A DNA stretch of 64,000 nucleotides from Ephydatia muelleri. Taxonomy: Eukaryota; Porifera; Demospongiae; Spongillida; Spongillidae. Made by a program: the position numbers and the translations under genes. The stretch's first letter is position 1; every line of letters starts with the position of its first letter. The notes beneath the pieces are model-generated. The model saw only the letters and a program-made list of their open reading frames with translations, was not told the DNA's origin and made no database searches. The stretch covers positions 1,758,229-1,822,228 of the forward strand of contig JABACO010000015.1 in NCBI GenBank assembly GCA_013339895.1, written 5' to 3'. Below, one piece after another: positions 10,969-24,119 of this stretch.

Positions 10969-11919
10969 ATCATATCCAGAAATGGCCCATACATAGGCGG
11001 TCATCTTGCTTTTTATTTCAAATTGAATTTTAAACACTTGTAAATTGTCCTATAAAACGGTCTGATCATGACATATGTACTTAAAAAAATTATTCCATTA
11101 ACCATTCTTGAACTAAAATCAAGACAAAAAATTAATTTATACCGCGCATAATTTATTCATCAAAATATGTCATTGCGTAATGCCTTGCGTCATCCGCCAG
11201 AATTCTTCAACTAATCATTGAACAAAATGGTGAATAAATATATGCACAGGAAGTTAATTTAGCTGAAGATAGAACTTAACTATAATACTAATAGGCTGTT
11301 AATAACCGGACAATGTGGGGGGGGGGGGGGGGGGGGGGGGGGGGGAGGCCGAGCGTTTCGATACGAAAGAGCGAGGGAGAGCCCGATATGGTTACTGCCA
11401 GCTTCTGGCCTGATACAAAAGTACGATAGTCCCAGACTAGTACCGTAGGTCTCGACTGCCAAGAGGGACACTATGATGTCGATCGTCATGGACACTTTTG
11501 ACCTATATAGTGTGTTCCTTATCGTGTTCGTTTAGCCTGCTTGCAGCTCGATGAATGAAGCGCGAAGGCTAATAGGCACGTGCACTGATACAAAACATAG
11601 ATATTTGCAAATGGCACTTTTCAGTACAGTTGCGACCTACGTAGGCATTTCAGCCCTACCTAGATCGATTAACATCAAATCTGCACGTGCCGTATTTTGA
11701 ATCTTTGTCTGCATACATGTGTATGGCCAGGCCAGAGTCAGTAACTACACGTAAAACGCTTTAATTTTAATGCAAATCACCTTCGTGGGGCTTCAATGGA
11801 ATAGCACTATCCCAATGCTTTCATTTTTTTTCTTTTAAAGAAAAGTTTTGTGTAACTCTGTAGCGCTGATCAGTCTATCACTAGGCCAAAGCCTCTGCAT
11901 CAGGTTAAAAGCATACTAT

Positions 11920-11953
<34 letters not shown>

Positions 11954-13735
11954 TTCTATGTTATGCCAATGCTTGCTGGCACAGGCCCAAACGGCCCCCA
12001 AACCCCTCCCCTGTATCTGCACAGTGTGTGGTTAGTGCAAACATGTAATGTGCATTTAAACATACACAATTTGTCCTCTTCTGCTATTGCTATTACTAAC
12101 AATGAGTGTGGCTGCACCACTTCTGAATGGTGTCAGCAGTTACTGTAAGTGGCTGCACCAATGCGAGTGTTGTATTTGGCTGGATTGTAGCCACATTGCT
12201 CCACCATACCAGGGATAGGAAGGTGGAGCGGAAGTTCTTAGATGCGAGTGGCGTCCCAACTTTGAAGTGGAAGAGGGGTGAGTGGAACAGTGGCAGCATT
12301 ATTTGTAGGCCTCCATTGCTAGAACTGCCTGCCTTTGGTACACTCAACACACCTGCCCATCTGGTTTGCTTGATGAAGAAGTGCATGCCAGCTGAGTACA
12401 GTGGAACGTAGGGGTATTTAAGTAAATTTGTTGAGCCTAAGGTGGATATCCCTGGAGGTGTTGAACACTCCGGATGGTCAGTCTCAGCATTGGGATCCTG
12501 GTGCTGCTCTCCCCAGTACAAAACCAGATACAGGAGTGTCCTCGAGTAATATTTCGCCTCATCTCCATAGAAACAGTCCCAAACAGACTTTTAACACAAC
12601 TCTTGATATTGAACCCTAGAAAAAAAGTACCAGGACTTTATGCATCAGACGTAAATGCCTCTACCACTAACCAAAGGTTTTGCATGAGGCCCAAAGCACA
12701 CGACACCCCCCTCCCATCATGTACATGTACTTGATTGTAAATTTTATGGCATCAGGCACAAAAGGCCCATGCCACATACATGCACATGTAGGTACTACAT
12801 GTACGTCAATAGTGTTTGCTTCTTAGAACTTGGTACATGTACATGTCTAGCTCAATAGCTAACATCAGATTAGGATAACCTCAGTTTACATAGCAAACAA
12901 TGCCCTTTTGTTGTTGACCTCTGAGCTGCACAAATGAATATTATATTTATCTTACATGTACCTATGGGACAGCATCCAGCAAAATCAGGCTTGTAAGGTT
13001 ATAATTTTATTACTAAAATAATTTCACGTTACATTAATAAATTTTTACCTTTCCTTTTCGTACACTTGTTCCCACACCATTTCTGTACCGGTACATACTG
13101 ATTGTGTGTGCATGTGTGTATGTATGTATACACGTGTGCATGTGTGCATATGTGTGTATGTGTGTGTGCATATGTGTGTATGTGTGTGTGCATGCATGTG
13201 CATGTGTGTGTTGAAAAGTGCAAAGCAATAGAAAACTTTCCAATGCCCTTGATACTTCTAAGCTTTGAAGCCTTGCATATGGTGGCAGTGAATATTATTG
13301 CTACTTGTGTATGGCAGGACTGGGCCACTGGAAAGTTTACATAAGCCTAGCAGCTGAATGGTAATACATGTACATGTAAGCTTAGTGTTCACATTCAACT
13401 ACACCAAACTTTCTTCAAAAGCACAGACCCATAGCTACATGTACTTCACAAGCACAGCACCATGGCTATACAGCACCACCAAGCACATAGAATGATATTA
13501 AAAGGTGGGGGGGGGGGGGGGGGGGGGGGGGCCACTTTGACAAAAATAAGAATGTGGCAATGGGCCCCATGCTTCCTACAACTGTACACCACTGACCTTA
13601 GCACCACTTCACAGTCACTGCACCATGACTATTTCACAAGCACTGCACCATAGCACTATGTCACAGGCACAGCACCGTATTAGAGGCACTGCACAATAGC
13701 ACTACACTACACAATAAGCACCAAATCACTAATAT
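10969..13735. repeat. Right arm of the giant inverted repeat
   Basis: Reverse-complement partner of 1-2712. The arms enclose about 8.3 kb holding one deacetylase-like gene. The outer end lies at or beyond the pair 1/13735. The inner end lies at the pair about 2712/10969, inside a repeat that also occurs at 59285-59517. The TG-rich tract at 13102-13212 mirrors the CA tract of the left arm. No supported gene lies in the arm. Confidence 0.95.
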
Positions 13736-13937
13736 GGAATGAAGCCTGCTTTTCTATGGATGTTTTAATGATTTTAGAAGCTTCGTACACATGTGTTTCG
13801 CGTATGGCGCGTAGTCAAGGATCGGGGACTTGGTTGCTCAAAGATATCAGCACATCAGCAACAACACTACACAGCAGAGTATATCACGTGACCCCCTGTA
13901 ACATCGACCCGCCCACAATACACACCCCAAACTGTGT

Positions 13938-14287
13938 GTATATGTGTGTGTGCTTGTACATGTATGTACTTGTGTGTGCTTGTGTGTGTGTGTGTGTGTG
14001 TATGTGTGTGTGTATGTGTGTGTGTGTGTGTGCGTGTGCGTGTGTGTGTGTGCGTGTGTGTGTGTGCGTGTGTGTGTGTGTGTGTGTGTCTATCACCAAG
14101 ATCAGGGGGGAAAGGAGGGTTAATTTGCTAGATATGTTTTAGTTGTCTACAGTAGAAGTTACAGAAGCCTCATGTGTGTACATGCATGTGTATTTGTCAC
14201 AATACAGGCAACACACACAAACACAGCCCCTCCCATTTGCACATGCCATAACTAATTGACCACAATATCACATCATGTGTGTGTGTG

Positions 14288-14332
<45 letters not shown>
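13938..14332. repeat. TG microsatellites
   Basis: Two TG-rich tracts (about 13938-14090 and 14275-14332), each followed by an almost identical caccaagatcag word, so the second is part of a small duplication. Frames made of Cys/Val repeats across them are artefacts. Confidence 0.9.
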
Positions 14333-16155
14333 CACCAAGATCAGTGCCATGTTTGAGCCACTCCCTTACCACACTGGTAACGCACACACACACACACAAA
14401 CAGCCTTACTCTGTTCTGGCTTCACATTTTTCACTGTTGCATTTGTGGTATTCAGGCTCAAGATAACTCAGCCATGTGTGTTCTGCCGCAGCAAAGGGCT
14501 GTTGAAATGTTGTCCATATGTAACACACATACACACATACAATACAAACATACAAAAAATTAATTGTTTACACATACACAGATATGCATACTTGTATGAG
14601 CATGCACTATTTGTATACCATCCCTTGAACTATTGTATTCATTGTTATCAACAAGACCTTTACATTGGTACATGTAGCAGAGAATGGTTGCAGAGAATGT
14701 CTGAGAGTTTGTTTGATCTGTGTGATGCGTTTTAGTGCTTGCGTGTTGTGTCATATCGAGTAATCGCCCATACATTGGCGGTCATCTTGTGATTTATTTC
14801 AAATTTTCACTAATAAGTTTCACTGTGATGCAGTCGACAACACATGCACAACATTCACGTTTGAGTCCGTTGCCAACTTTATACATATGTCCATATGCAC
14901 ATGTGCATACATTACATTGACAAAGCCTGCTACATACCACACTGACACAATAAACCATTTGTAAATAGTCACACCGTATAACTATGGTGCCTTCACATGA
15001 GTACACTAGCTACGGTGCCTTCACAGCGGTAACTGAATATACATGTAAGTACGCAAGGTAGCTAAATATTACAATAAAACACAAAGCATGCAGTGCAGGG
15101 TAAGAAATGACTGACATTATTGCAATTACCAAGTTGAGAGATGTGCAATGCCGAGGCCTACGTAAGTCATTGCCTTGCACATGCATTTTATATTTATTTC
15201 ACCTGAAAGATTGCAACGGCGTTTTGCTGGTGGTGGATGTTGCAACGCAGCGCCAGACAGCAGAATAAAATACGCTACCACGCCGTTGACGCTGCTATCA
15301 GCTTCTTTGATACTCGATAAATCGGTGCGCATTTTCTAGAATTAAAACACATCATGTAGCCGTATTACTATTGGGGCCAATAGTAGCTCCGGCCACACCT
15401 ATACTAGTAGTTGTACTTCAGTTACTTAGATAAACTACCAACGTAACAGCCTAACAGCAATACAATTATGAAATGGGCCCGGCGATGTTTACAAAAGATC
15501 CGGAACGTATGGGTACGATAACGTACATTTATATGTAGGCTACTCAACTGGTAGCAACAAACCTTGTTACGTAGCGTTAGGAGGCGTGCAGAATCGATTT
15601 CAGGCCCGATTTCATACTGTATAAAACTGGTACAGCTAGGGAGATACTCATTTGCCTTGTCCCGCGCGTGAGGGCACGAGACGGTCCGATTCGATATAGG
15701 ATACTTCTTTCAATTATGGAAGCCGATTTTTAAATACAAAGACCCAATTTTCAATATATATTATAGTTCTTCGATGTACTAGCTACATGTTTTTCCTTTG
15801 GCAAATTGGCGAATCGTAAAGGTATTGACACAAATGGTCATAGAATTTGTAATGAGAAAACGCACCCATTGACTACGTGTACGTTGAGGACAATGTTATG
15901 ACAATCCTAGGGAAGCGACGCCTTAAATAGGAAAAATACGGCGACCCCACTAAAAATCATGGCAAATGTAGTGTACTAACAATCCCCTTTGGCAAATGCT
16001 GAGAAAAATCTGGTGTGCTTGGTATTAAAGTACCCCCATACATGTCTATGGGAAGTTATACGGGAATATTCGATGATTCGCAAACCGCGAATTAATTAGC
16101 TTTCCCTTTGACCGCTCATTTCTGGATATGTCAAGTTTGTTTGGCGCCTATGTAC
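14333..16155. other. Interval without recognisable gene
   Basis: Contains CA and TA simple repeats, a short relative of the dispersed repeat end at 14765-14810, and frames of up to about 70 codons with no family resemblance. Near 16100-16125 a ttgaccgctcatttctggatatg word again resembles the dispersed repeat end, immediately upstream of the promoter block shared by deacetylase paralogues 1 and 2. Confidence 0.5.
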
Positions 16156-16156
16156 G

Positions 16157-16336
16157 AGCGCACCTGATGTAGGCGTTATTTCCTTTTTTTACTAATTCTC
16201 AAGTGTCAGTTATTCTATTTTAACTGAGACATGTTGTATAAAAGACGACATGTCGTTCCAAGTGCATGACGACTGCATAGCGTGTTGTTGCATACAATTT
16301 ACGCAGCAATTGGTAGGATTGTGTGCTCACTCCATT
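16157..16336 (+). promoter_or_regulatory. Promoter and 5' leader of deacetylase paralogue 2
   Basis: Homologous to the region upstream of paralogue 1 from the gcgcacctgatgta word to the start codon. TATAAAAG lies at 16237-16244. An in-frame ATG at 16250 is only six bases past the TATA box and so is unlikely to be in the mRNA, which supports the downstream ATG at 16337. Conservation of this block between two oppositely oriented genes suggests that it is the minimal regulatory unit. Confidence 0.65.
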
Positions 16337-17470
16337 ATGGACTCCAGTCGTCTCGTAGCTGCTTCACTTCTGCTTCTGATCACTACCTCGCTGGCCGCTG
16401 TGATTAGTAATCCAGCGCAGCCGTGTGTTCCAGGCCAATGCAAGCCGCCCAACTGTCGCTGTGCAGGAGTGGACATCCCAGGAGGTTTAACCCCTAGCAA
16501 AACTCCTCAAATCGTCCTCATCAGTTTTGATGATGGCCTTCGCACCCAGGACTACGAAGGGTTCTATGCGAGTGTCTTCAATGGGCGCAAGAACCCGAAC
16601 GGATGTCAAATCGGGCTGACCTTTTTCGCCTCGCACTATTACACGAACTACGCCCTGCTTGAGGACATCAACAAACAGTGCGGCTATGAAATGGCTGTCC
16701 ACACAATTGATCACAACACTAATTCTTTGACAACCAAAGAGGAATATACTGGCGAGATCATGGGCATGAAGGAGATCCTTTGCATGTGGGGAAACGTTTC
16801 CTCAAATTCAGTGCGTGGTTTTCGGGCTCCTTTCCTCGCAACCAACGAGGCTGAGATACAAGTACTGTACGATAATAAGTTCTTGTACGAAGCCTCCATG
16901 AGTACGGATACCATGTACTGGCCGTTCACGCTCGATTACAAGTCCCCGCTGTGCAACGCTCCTGCCACGTGCCCGAATAATGCTTATCCCGGCCTGTGGA
17001 TCGTCCCCGTTATTAATCTTCAGCAGAAAAGCGGCTACCCTTGCAATATGTTGGACGCTTGCACAGATCCGCAATCGAATCAGGATTGGATAGACCTTCT
17101 AACAAATAACTTCAATGCGCACTACAATGGGAACCGTGCACCTATGGGTATCTACGCGCACTCGTCGTGGTTCTACCGAGGGCAAGGAAGAGATGGCGTT
17201 CTAAAAACGTTTCTCGACAAGCTAGCGACCATGCAGGACGTGTTCGTGATAACGCACGCACAAATGCTGGACTGGGTACGAAACCCAACACCGCTGGACC
17301 AAATCAAGAACTTCGTTCCGTGGAACTGCTCTCCTCGTCCCCAGCCTCGCTGCGACTACCATTCCCCAGGCTGCCTGAACTGGTACGCCGACTCGGGATA
17401 CCTGCTGAGCACGTGCACGACTCCGTGCCCTCGCGTTTTTCCACAATACGGAAATCTGGGTGGAAACTGA
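16337..17470 (+). CDS. Secreted chitin/polysaccharide deacetylase-like protein (CE4), paralogue 2
   Basis: Intronless, 377 residues from the ATG at 16337, with the same signal peptide as paralogue 1. CE4 motifs are complete: ISFDDG (Asp65 predicted base, Asp66 metal ligand), VHTIDH (His122 and His126 metal ligands) and RAPF near 163, plus the conserved YAHSSWF segment that animal CDA-like proteins carry near the C-terminus. Many Cys residues suggest an extracellular disulphide-rich protein. Differences from paralogue 1 cluster in the first half. The stretch after RAPF is almost identical at DNA level in all three paralogues. Exact substrate (chitin, or another N-acetylated glycan) cannot be told from the sequence. 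Confidence 0.9.
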   Translation: MDSSRLVAASLLLLITTSLAAVISNPAQPCVPGQCKPPNCRCAGVDIPGGLTPSKTPQIVLISFDDGLRTQDYEGFYASVFNGRKNPNGCQIGLTFFASHYYTNYALLEDINKQCGYEMAVHTIDHNTNSLTTKEEYTGEIMGMKEILCMWGNVSSNSVRGFRAPFLATNEAEIQVLYDNKFLYEASMSTDTMYWPFTLDYKSPLCNAPATCPNNAYPGLWIVPVINLQQKSGYPCNMLDACTDPQSNQDWIDLLTNNFNAHYNGNRAPMGIYAHSSWFYRGQGRDGVLKTFLDKLATMQDVFVITHAQMLDWVRNPTPLDQIKNFVPWNCSPRPQPRCDYHSPGCLNWYADSGYLLSTCTTPCPRVFPQYGNLGGN

Positions 17471-17829
17471 ATCGAGCATGTATACCTATATAATCATGCC
17501 ATATACAGTTATCTTCTTTGTTTGTTTGTTAGGTTGTATGTGCATGATACATATAAAGTTGAACTTATTTTCTGAACCGATCAAGAATTATAACCAGTTT
17601 CGGATTAACTGGTTGAAGGCCTAAATTCTCGAACTGTAAGGTCAGATACAAACATGCACGTGATGGAATTACGTTATACTTTGAAAGCCTTTATCCAGAG
17701 GGAGATATTCAGCGTGTAGTGTATGGAGTGTTGTGGAAGAGATTGGTAGAAGATCGTGTCGTACTTGAAAAGAGGTCATATTTCAGATAAACCGTTTCAT
17801 GATTTAATGTCACCTAAAGAAGCATTAAA

Positions 17830-19830
17830 CCTTATGGACTTCCCAGAGCCGTATCTTCGCGATTGCACCTGTAGAAATGGAAGAGGATTCTTATTAATAA
17901 TATATTTAAACATGCAATTAATTGTCAGCAAGTTTGTTTTTTTTGTTGTTTTTTTCTTTCTTTTTTTTTTAGGGTTGACTAGAAACTAAACGATCAGACG
18001 ATGCTAAGCTCTGCATGTGGCGTATCTCCAGCTAGCTTGATAATGCTTGCGCAAACCATTTGCCATATATATATGTCTCGTTGTTATGGTCCACGATAAG
18101 CCATCCTATAGAACCGGGTATACAAATAGATTTCGTCCATGGTTTGGTCAACCGATTGACCAGTTCTAGGACCGGTCACCACATCGACTAGTTCTGGAAC
18201 CGGCCGGTTAAAGTTCTCAATCATACTGCACCAACGAAAATAAATCCAGCTTTCTAACGAGACTAGACCTGGCACATTATCGAGGCATCTAATTACGGAA
18301 GGGTGAAGGACGGCTTTTGAGTGCAGTGTATACATGTAGCTGGTTATAGTACTCTATTGTAGTATTTTAATTAATTATTTCATGTAATAGTAAATTATGA
18401 CCTCAATTACAATGAACTAAAACCATAAATCAATCATTAAATTAATGTTAAGAAATTTAATAATCAATCAGGCACACGAGATATACATATGCCATGTCTA
18501 CTAAATTATTGAATGTCTTATGTATTAAATTCCAGTCAGACAATTAATTTATAAATTCAAACCATTCATTCAAGATTAAGTGACCACCATATTCAAGTTA
18601 CAATCGTTTAATGATAATTAATAACACTTAATTTTCTTGGCTAAAAACAATAACTTAAAATTATCCACTGCCGAGTTATTTATTTATAGTGATTTTCGGA
18701 CACTTGATTTTGAGCAGTTTGCATAACTATTAATGATATACATAATCAGAATTTTTTCCTATTAAAACGCTACTATAACTACTTGAGATGAATATTCATC
18801 CCATTTCGTACAATGTGGGACACCTGTATTGTTTCGGTAGCTGCGTACAGATACGTATGACGCATTAATAGCCGCGCTGGCGTTCAATATTCGTAAGTCA
18901 GAGATATAACGTCGCGTAGCGCCTCTTGTCAGGTTAGCACTCGTGTTATGGCGTGTCTTTTTATCACAAAGACACGCAAAGACAAGCCAGAACGCACAAA
19001 GACACGTCACGTGTCGATGAGGATGCTGCATAGAAACACAAAGATGTTAAAAATGCTCACTACGTTGACATAGAACAATTTTGCGCAAAGACCAGTCACA
19101 ATTTTATTGACATCAACATCATAAACACTTCAATCTTTCACTGCCCCCGACTAATCATGAATTAATATTCGATGGAGTACCAAAAAGAAAGCGCAGGTGT
19201 CGGGAATGGATACGATGCGACGAACTTATAATGAGTGAAGAAGAGGTAAGACAAGACTCTGTCAATCTTGAATGTACTGCCAGTTTGATTTTTACACCCA
19301 TGAACGAACGCACACGATCACAGGAAGAAAAGAAAAAAAAAAAGCGTAGAATCATTTTGGAATCATTACGTGATTGAACAGTGGATACGTTAATTTATGT
19401 TCAATCACACTTACAGAGGATTTAAAAATCCATCATAAAATCAAAACTTGATTGACCCATTTTTTCCTGTGGATAGTGTAGGAAAAATGGTACAGGTAGC
19501 TTTGATTTTACCTTGGCTCAAGCCCGTCTTAGCAAAACGGCAAAGGATTATAGATGCTGGAATATAATCTCATTTTCGAGAACCCGTAATATTCCAGTAC
19601 ATGCAGTTGTCAAATTCCAATTAATGCCAGGCATTATTGGCAGCAGGGAGATTAAAGGCTATGAGAAACGGAGGGTATGCAGCTCTACAATCAACTCCTC
19701 CTAATCAACTCTCGCACCTTTGCAAAAGTGCGAGGGTGTGGCTAGACTGGCTACGCAGCAAGCTACCAGACTGTCGCTGTGTAGATGAAGATATTTCGGA
19801 AAGGCTTGAATTCTAGCAACATCCATCAAA
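17830..19830 (+). repeat. Segmental duplication, copy B
   Basis: Direct-orientation counterpart of 3145-4635, beginning about 360 bp after the stop of paralogue 2. It is longer because of insertions (a T-rich run at 17936-17972 and an AT-rich block around 18350-18770). It has small frames but no supported gene. The interval 17471-17829 holds nothing recognisable. Confidence 0.85.
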
Positions 19831-20040
19831 TCTTCCTCTTTATTTTTGATGACGGCTTCGCACGCAAGACTAGGAAGGGTTCTATGTGAGTCTTTTCAAC
19901 AGACGCGAAGGGCTGGACGTCGGATGTCAAATGGGGTTAATGTCGACCTTCGCACCATTACACGAACTACGCCCCGCTTGATGACTACGATCACAAAACG
20001 AGTTCTTGACAACTAATGAGTCCAAGGAGGAATGTGGGAA
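19725..20040 (+). pseudogene. Chitin-deacetylase-like pseudogene fragment
   Basis: Follows the intact genes from the LPDCRC region through a degenerate motif 1 (FDDGFARKT, with a stop soon after) and on past the NPNGCQIGL region. It has several frameshifts and stops (tctagcaac, gactaggaag). It corresponds to the decayed fragment at 4540-4637 but retains about 200 bp more. It lies about 2.3 kb downstream of paralogue 2 in the same orientation and has no coding capacity. Confidence 0.8.
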
Positions 20041-21137
20041 CGTTAAGTTCAGCTTGGACAATTAATAATCACCTGGGATATGATATTATGAATATCACAG
20101 TTTTAACCAATCGTGATTTGATTTCCTGGTACGAAATATTCCGTTATGAGAACCGTGTACTTACATACACAGAGTGTTTTTTTGTTCATTTTTTTTCTTT
20201 TTCTTTTTTTTTTTACAAGAGAATAGTTGTTGTGTAATGACTTTATAACATGTTTCAATCTGTTATGTATACACCCTAGTAGCCACCACACATCTGTTCT
20301 CAAGGGCCTTACTCTCACTTCAGATAGTTAGAAGGGGATTGGGGAGAGGGGTCTCAAACACTTCCTCCATTATGCAGCAGATAGAGTCTGATTCATGTGC
20401 CTGTAAATTAATCAATTACATGCTATCACGTGCACTTCTGTATGTGTGTGTACTGAAAATATCTTTGAGACCAAAACAGACACCTGGACAATGTGTAGTA
20501 AGTTGAGAGACCTGGGGCTGCAAGTGTGTATATATGAGACCTGGGGTATAGCTACATGACCTTGTGTACCCTCTCCAGGAATGATTGTCCAACACCATTC
20601 AATAAGTTTTCTCTTCGTTTCTTCCAGTCCTGTAGAACATCCAACCTATTCTGTACACATAATTGGACTTGTGGTAAAACTGGATTACAGTGTAATTCAT
20701 GTATGTGTATGTACGTGTATGCTTCATGGATGTGCAGTGTAAAGATAAGTTACAAAGGTTGACTATACAGAGTACCAAATGTGTGTCGATGTACAGTATG
20801 GTATATTTGTTGACTTCCAAAGGGCTGATCTACACTGATATCTCTAATCATTTGATTTGCTGGTGGGTTGTTCAGTAATAATGAATACATTAATATATAC
20901 ATTGGAGTACAAACATCTCACATACAGTTAAAAATGAATGTATCTGGTGAGGATGGTTGTGGTGTTGGTTTAGCTATAAATGTCAGACAGTACTGTCGAC
21001 TTGGGCCTGCATGTTAGGCCAGCTAGGAGACAGCTTCCATATGGGAATGCACAACCAGCCAAGGTTCAAAGGGTATTTTGTGGTGTCTTTGGCTCTCTTT
21101 GGCGACTAGGGAAGCAGAACCTGAAGACCAACAGGCA

Positions 21138-21201
21138 CAGCTGCGGATGGATTATATCACCACTACTGATGCGTAGCAGTGATGTGATCCATCCACAGCT
21201 G
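21138..21201. repeat. Short hairpin (inverted repeat)
   Basis: cagctgcggatggatta and its near reverse complement atccatccacagctg flank a second internal palindrome (ctactgatgcgtagcag). It would fold as a cruciform or an RNA stem. No terminator or known RNA family is evident. Confidence 0.6.
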
Positions 21202-22484
21202 CATCGGTTGGGTCTGGGGTCAAGGCTAGAGGTCAGCAGGGTGGGTGTTAATGTGGTCAGAGGCAAGTCATTACCCTCTCTCAATCTGGTCTTGAATTAT
21301 GTGCTGAAGAAGGGAGAAAATAGATTAAAGGAAGCATAAAGGTGGGTCTTTTATCTAGTACACAAAATGGCTGTAGGTTAACCAAATGACACCTGAAACT
21401 ATGCTCTTCGTGACTATTGGGAACATCAATTTCATACCACTTCCTATTTCAGCGAAGACCATGGTACCACTTTTCAAGTCTTCTATTTCATAGTGCTCGT
21501 ATCCATTCATTGTACATGTACATGCAGCCATTCCTTTGTCAGTGAACAAAACGTTGCATATGTGGTCATAGACAATTGGTGTTTCTTAACAATTTGCATG
21601 AAAGTCATATCAAATGGACAAAGCAGCTAATTATGTCTTGTATCAGATGGTTGTCAGACCTCAAAGGGCCTGAATAACAATAAAATTTAATTCATTTTTT
21701 AATCATTTTTTTTACATGCAATATATGGCACACTTTAAGGAGGATGGGGGATGATACATGTACATCACTGCACACTGATGAATCACTCCCATTTCTCCCA
21801 GGCACTGCTACACACAGCACAGCTCCCCTCACAAGGCACAAGTCCATGCATACCGCCTCACATACACATCACAGCACAAAACACTCCTCACACAAAACAC
21901 AGAAACAACTGCTCACATGCATACCTCCCAACGTACACACGCTCCAGAAGCACAGCTACCCATATGCACTCCTCCACGCAGGTGTACTAAAGCCACCTCC
22001 AAAAAGTATATAGATCCACAAGCACACCTTTCCAGCAGGCACCCTTTCCAAAAACCACAAGCACACCTGAACACAAGTATCTCTTTTCACACACCACCTT
22101 CTCACGTGCTATTATATCTTACATGGAGCATGTACATGTCTATACACACAGGCAGAGAAGGTGTACAGAAATTAAGAACACACACATACACACAGATATC
22201 ACTCTCATATCCTCCATGCAGTGAAACACATGCGTGCCTGTGTGCATGTGGTGTGAGCCCAATATGTACACTATACGAGCAACGCACATGCACAGTAGAG
22301 CATGGAAACAAATATGAATCAAACAAGATGTATCAGATAAGGGTGGTGTGCACCCATAAATACATAGCATCCAAAGTATAGTAGTCCACATCATGTAAGC
22401 TGCATGCACGCCACTAATATCACACATATATACATACATCACATATATACTAGTAGCTCTGATTATGGTAAGAAGAAAAACACT

Positions 22485-23720
22485 GCATGAGCCCAACACT
22501 CATATCACAACTATGCAGGGATATACGTGTATGCATACAATGAGAACACACCATGCACGCTCAGATATCACCCTCCACCAGAAGTCTACACACTCACTTC
22601 TTGGAATGGATGGTGGGTAGCAGGTGGAAGTAGTCTCCAAACAATGCATCCCAAAGAGAGGAGTCCACAGCTGCTGGCCACAGTGGTCTGGGTACCAGAG
22701 GGGAATATTTATGTCCAGCACACTGTCCTTGAGGTCACATGACTGACAAGACCACACAAGATACAATGAGATGGAAAGGGTACCATAACACACCCATACA
22801 TTATAACGCCACAAATACACACAAGCGCAACATTCTGCAATAAAGTAATACCAGCAAAATGAAAGACTATTTCTGCAGGCACCAGCATGCTACCCCATAT
22901 TCATCAATGGCCGGCCATGTAGTCAGATAGTTGTACACAATAGCCTATTACTACATGAAACGAGGGTGAGACTAAACAATCGCTTCACATTCAATGATGT
23001 CTGGGTACAAGACTATTTAAGAACCAGATGTACTCACATGATGATCATGATTAGGTAATAGATCATGTCTCGGTACAAGACTAGATAGTCTCCTCATGTG
23101 ATGATGACCAGATCTATCAGTTGGAAAATGACCTTAATGCATATGGAACCTACAAATGTGTTAGAAAAGATTCCAAAAAAAGATTTTAGACATGGGATCC
23201 GTTTGAAACAAATGGATTTACATATTTGTACAACAACTATATGAGTTTGAATAGGATAATGTCTGTGCAATGGGGGTGTAAACATAATGATAATTGGAAC
23301 CTACAAGAAGGGGGTAAAAATATGATAAATTAATCTTTACCTTATGCTCAGTTTATGGAACCTGTTGGATATTTTCATGGGAGAAGGAGTGTAAATGTTT
23401 TTGTTTTTTTTTGTTTTTTTTTAATATTCCATACTCGCAGACCAGATAATGCTCTAAGATATAGGCACCGCCTTTGCCCATGTGCTCAACACTCAGATCA
23501 CAACTATGCAGAGGGGTATTAATAATAATGCACAATGACACGCTCAAATATATTTAACCACCCCTCATACCAAAAATGGCACAAGACCACCGGTAATTCC
23601 AAAGTCATGAAAACTACTTCTGCATCTTCACACTTGCCCCATATTCGTCAACGCCCATGCAGTCAGATAGTTGTACACAACAGCCTATTGTTGCATGAAA
23701 CGAGGATTTTATCAAAACAG
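22485..23720. repeat. Diverged direct repeat
   Basis: Two words pair up in order: cacaactatgcaggg (22504 and 23501) and tcagatagttgtacacaa.agcctatt (22923 and 23662). The spacing differs because of indels. No function is apparent. Confidence 0.55.
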
Positions 23721-24119
23721 TGATCAGCAATACTTGTCAAAATGAATGTTCATTTGAGACTTCACAGCGTCATATGTCGGTGTCCCTGCATGATGAATGA
23801 ATGGTTGATCAACTTGTATATCTACAATCAGTAACAGACACTGAATGCATGGAATCGTCAAGTGTATTTTCACTAACCATGCACGTGATGCGGCTGAAGA
23901 CTCATCGCCATTTGTGGTTATGCCGTTATGCCGCTAGCTGACATAGATTTTTTATCCGCACATTTTTCGCACATTTGAATCAAGTTAATTGAGCAGATCG
24001 TTTTATGCATTGTAATTAGCACGAGCATATTGTGCTTTGAACGAAAGATGCATGCTTGTACGGCCAATTATCCTGCATGGTATACATGCACGCTTGATAT
24101 ACGAGCTACAGAAAATCAT

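Larger units (their letters stand above)
20041..24119. other. Gene-poor interval with small duplications and a hairpin
   Basis: I recognise no gene family here. A perfect-stem hairpin lies at 21138-21201. A CA-rich stretch covers 21750-22480. A reverse-strand block around 22570-22735 is bounded by splice-like signals and could be an exon (one frame reads DSSLWDALFGDYFHLLPTI), but I cannot place it in a family. The direct repeat at 22485-22980 and 23480-23720 suggests local tandem duplication. Confidence 0.4.

Noticed and set aside
16250-16336. Upstream ATG extension of deacetylase paralogue 2
   Set aside because: It begins six bases after the TATA box, so it should not be transcribed. The extension is not conserved with paralogue 1.
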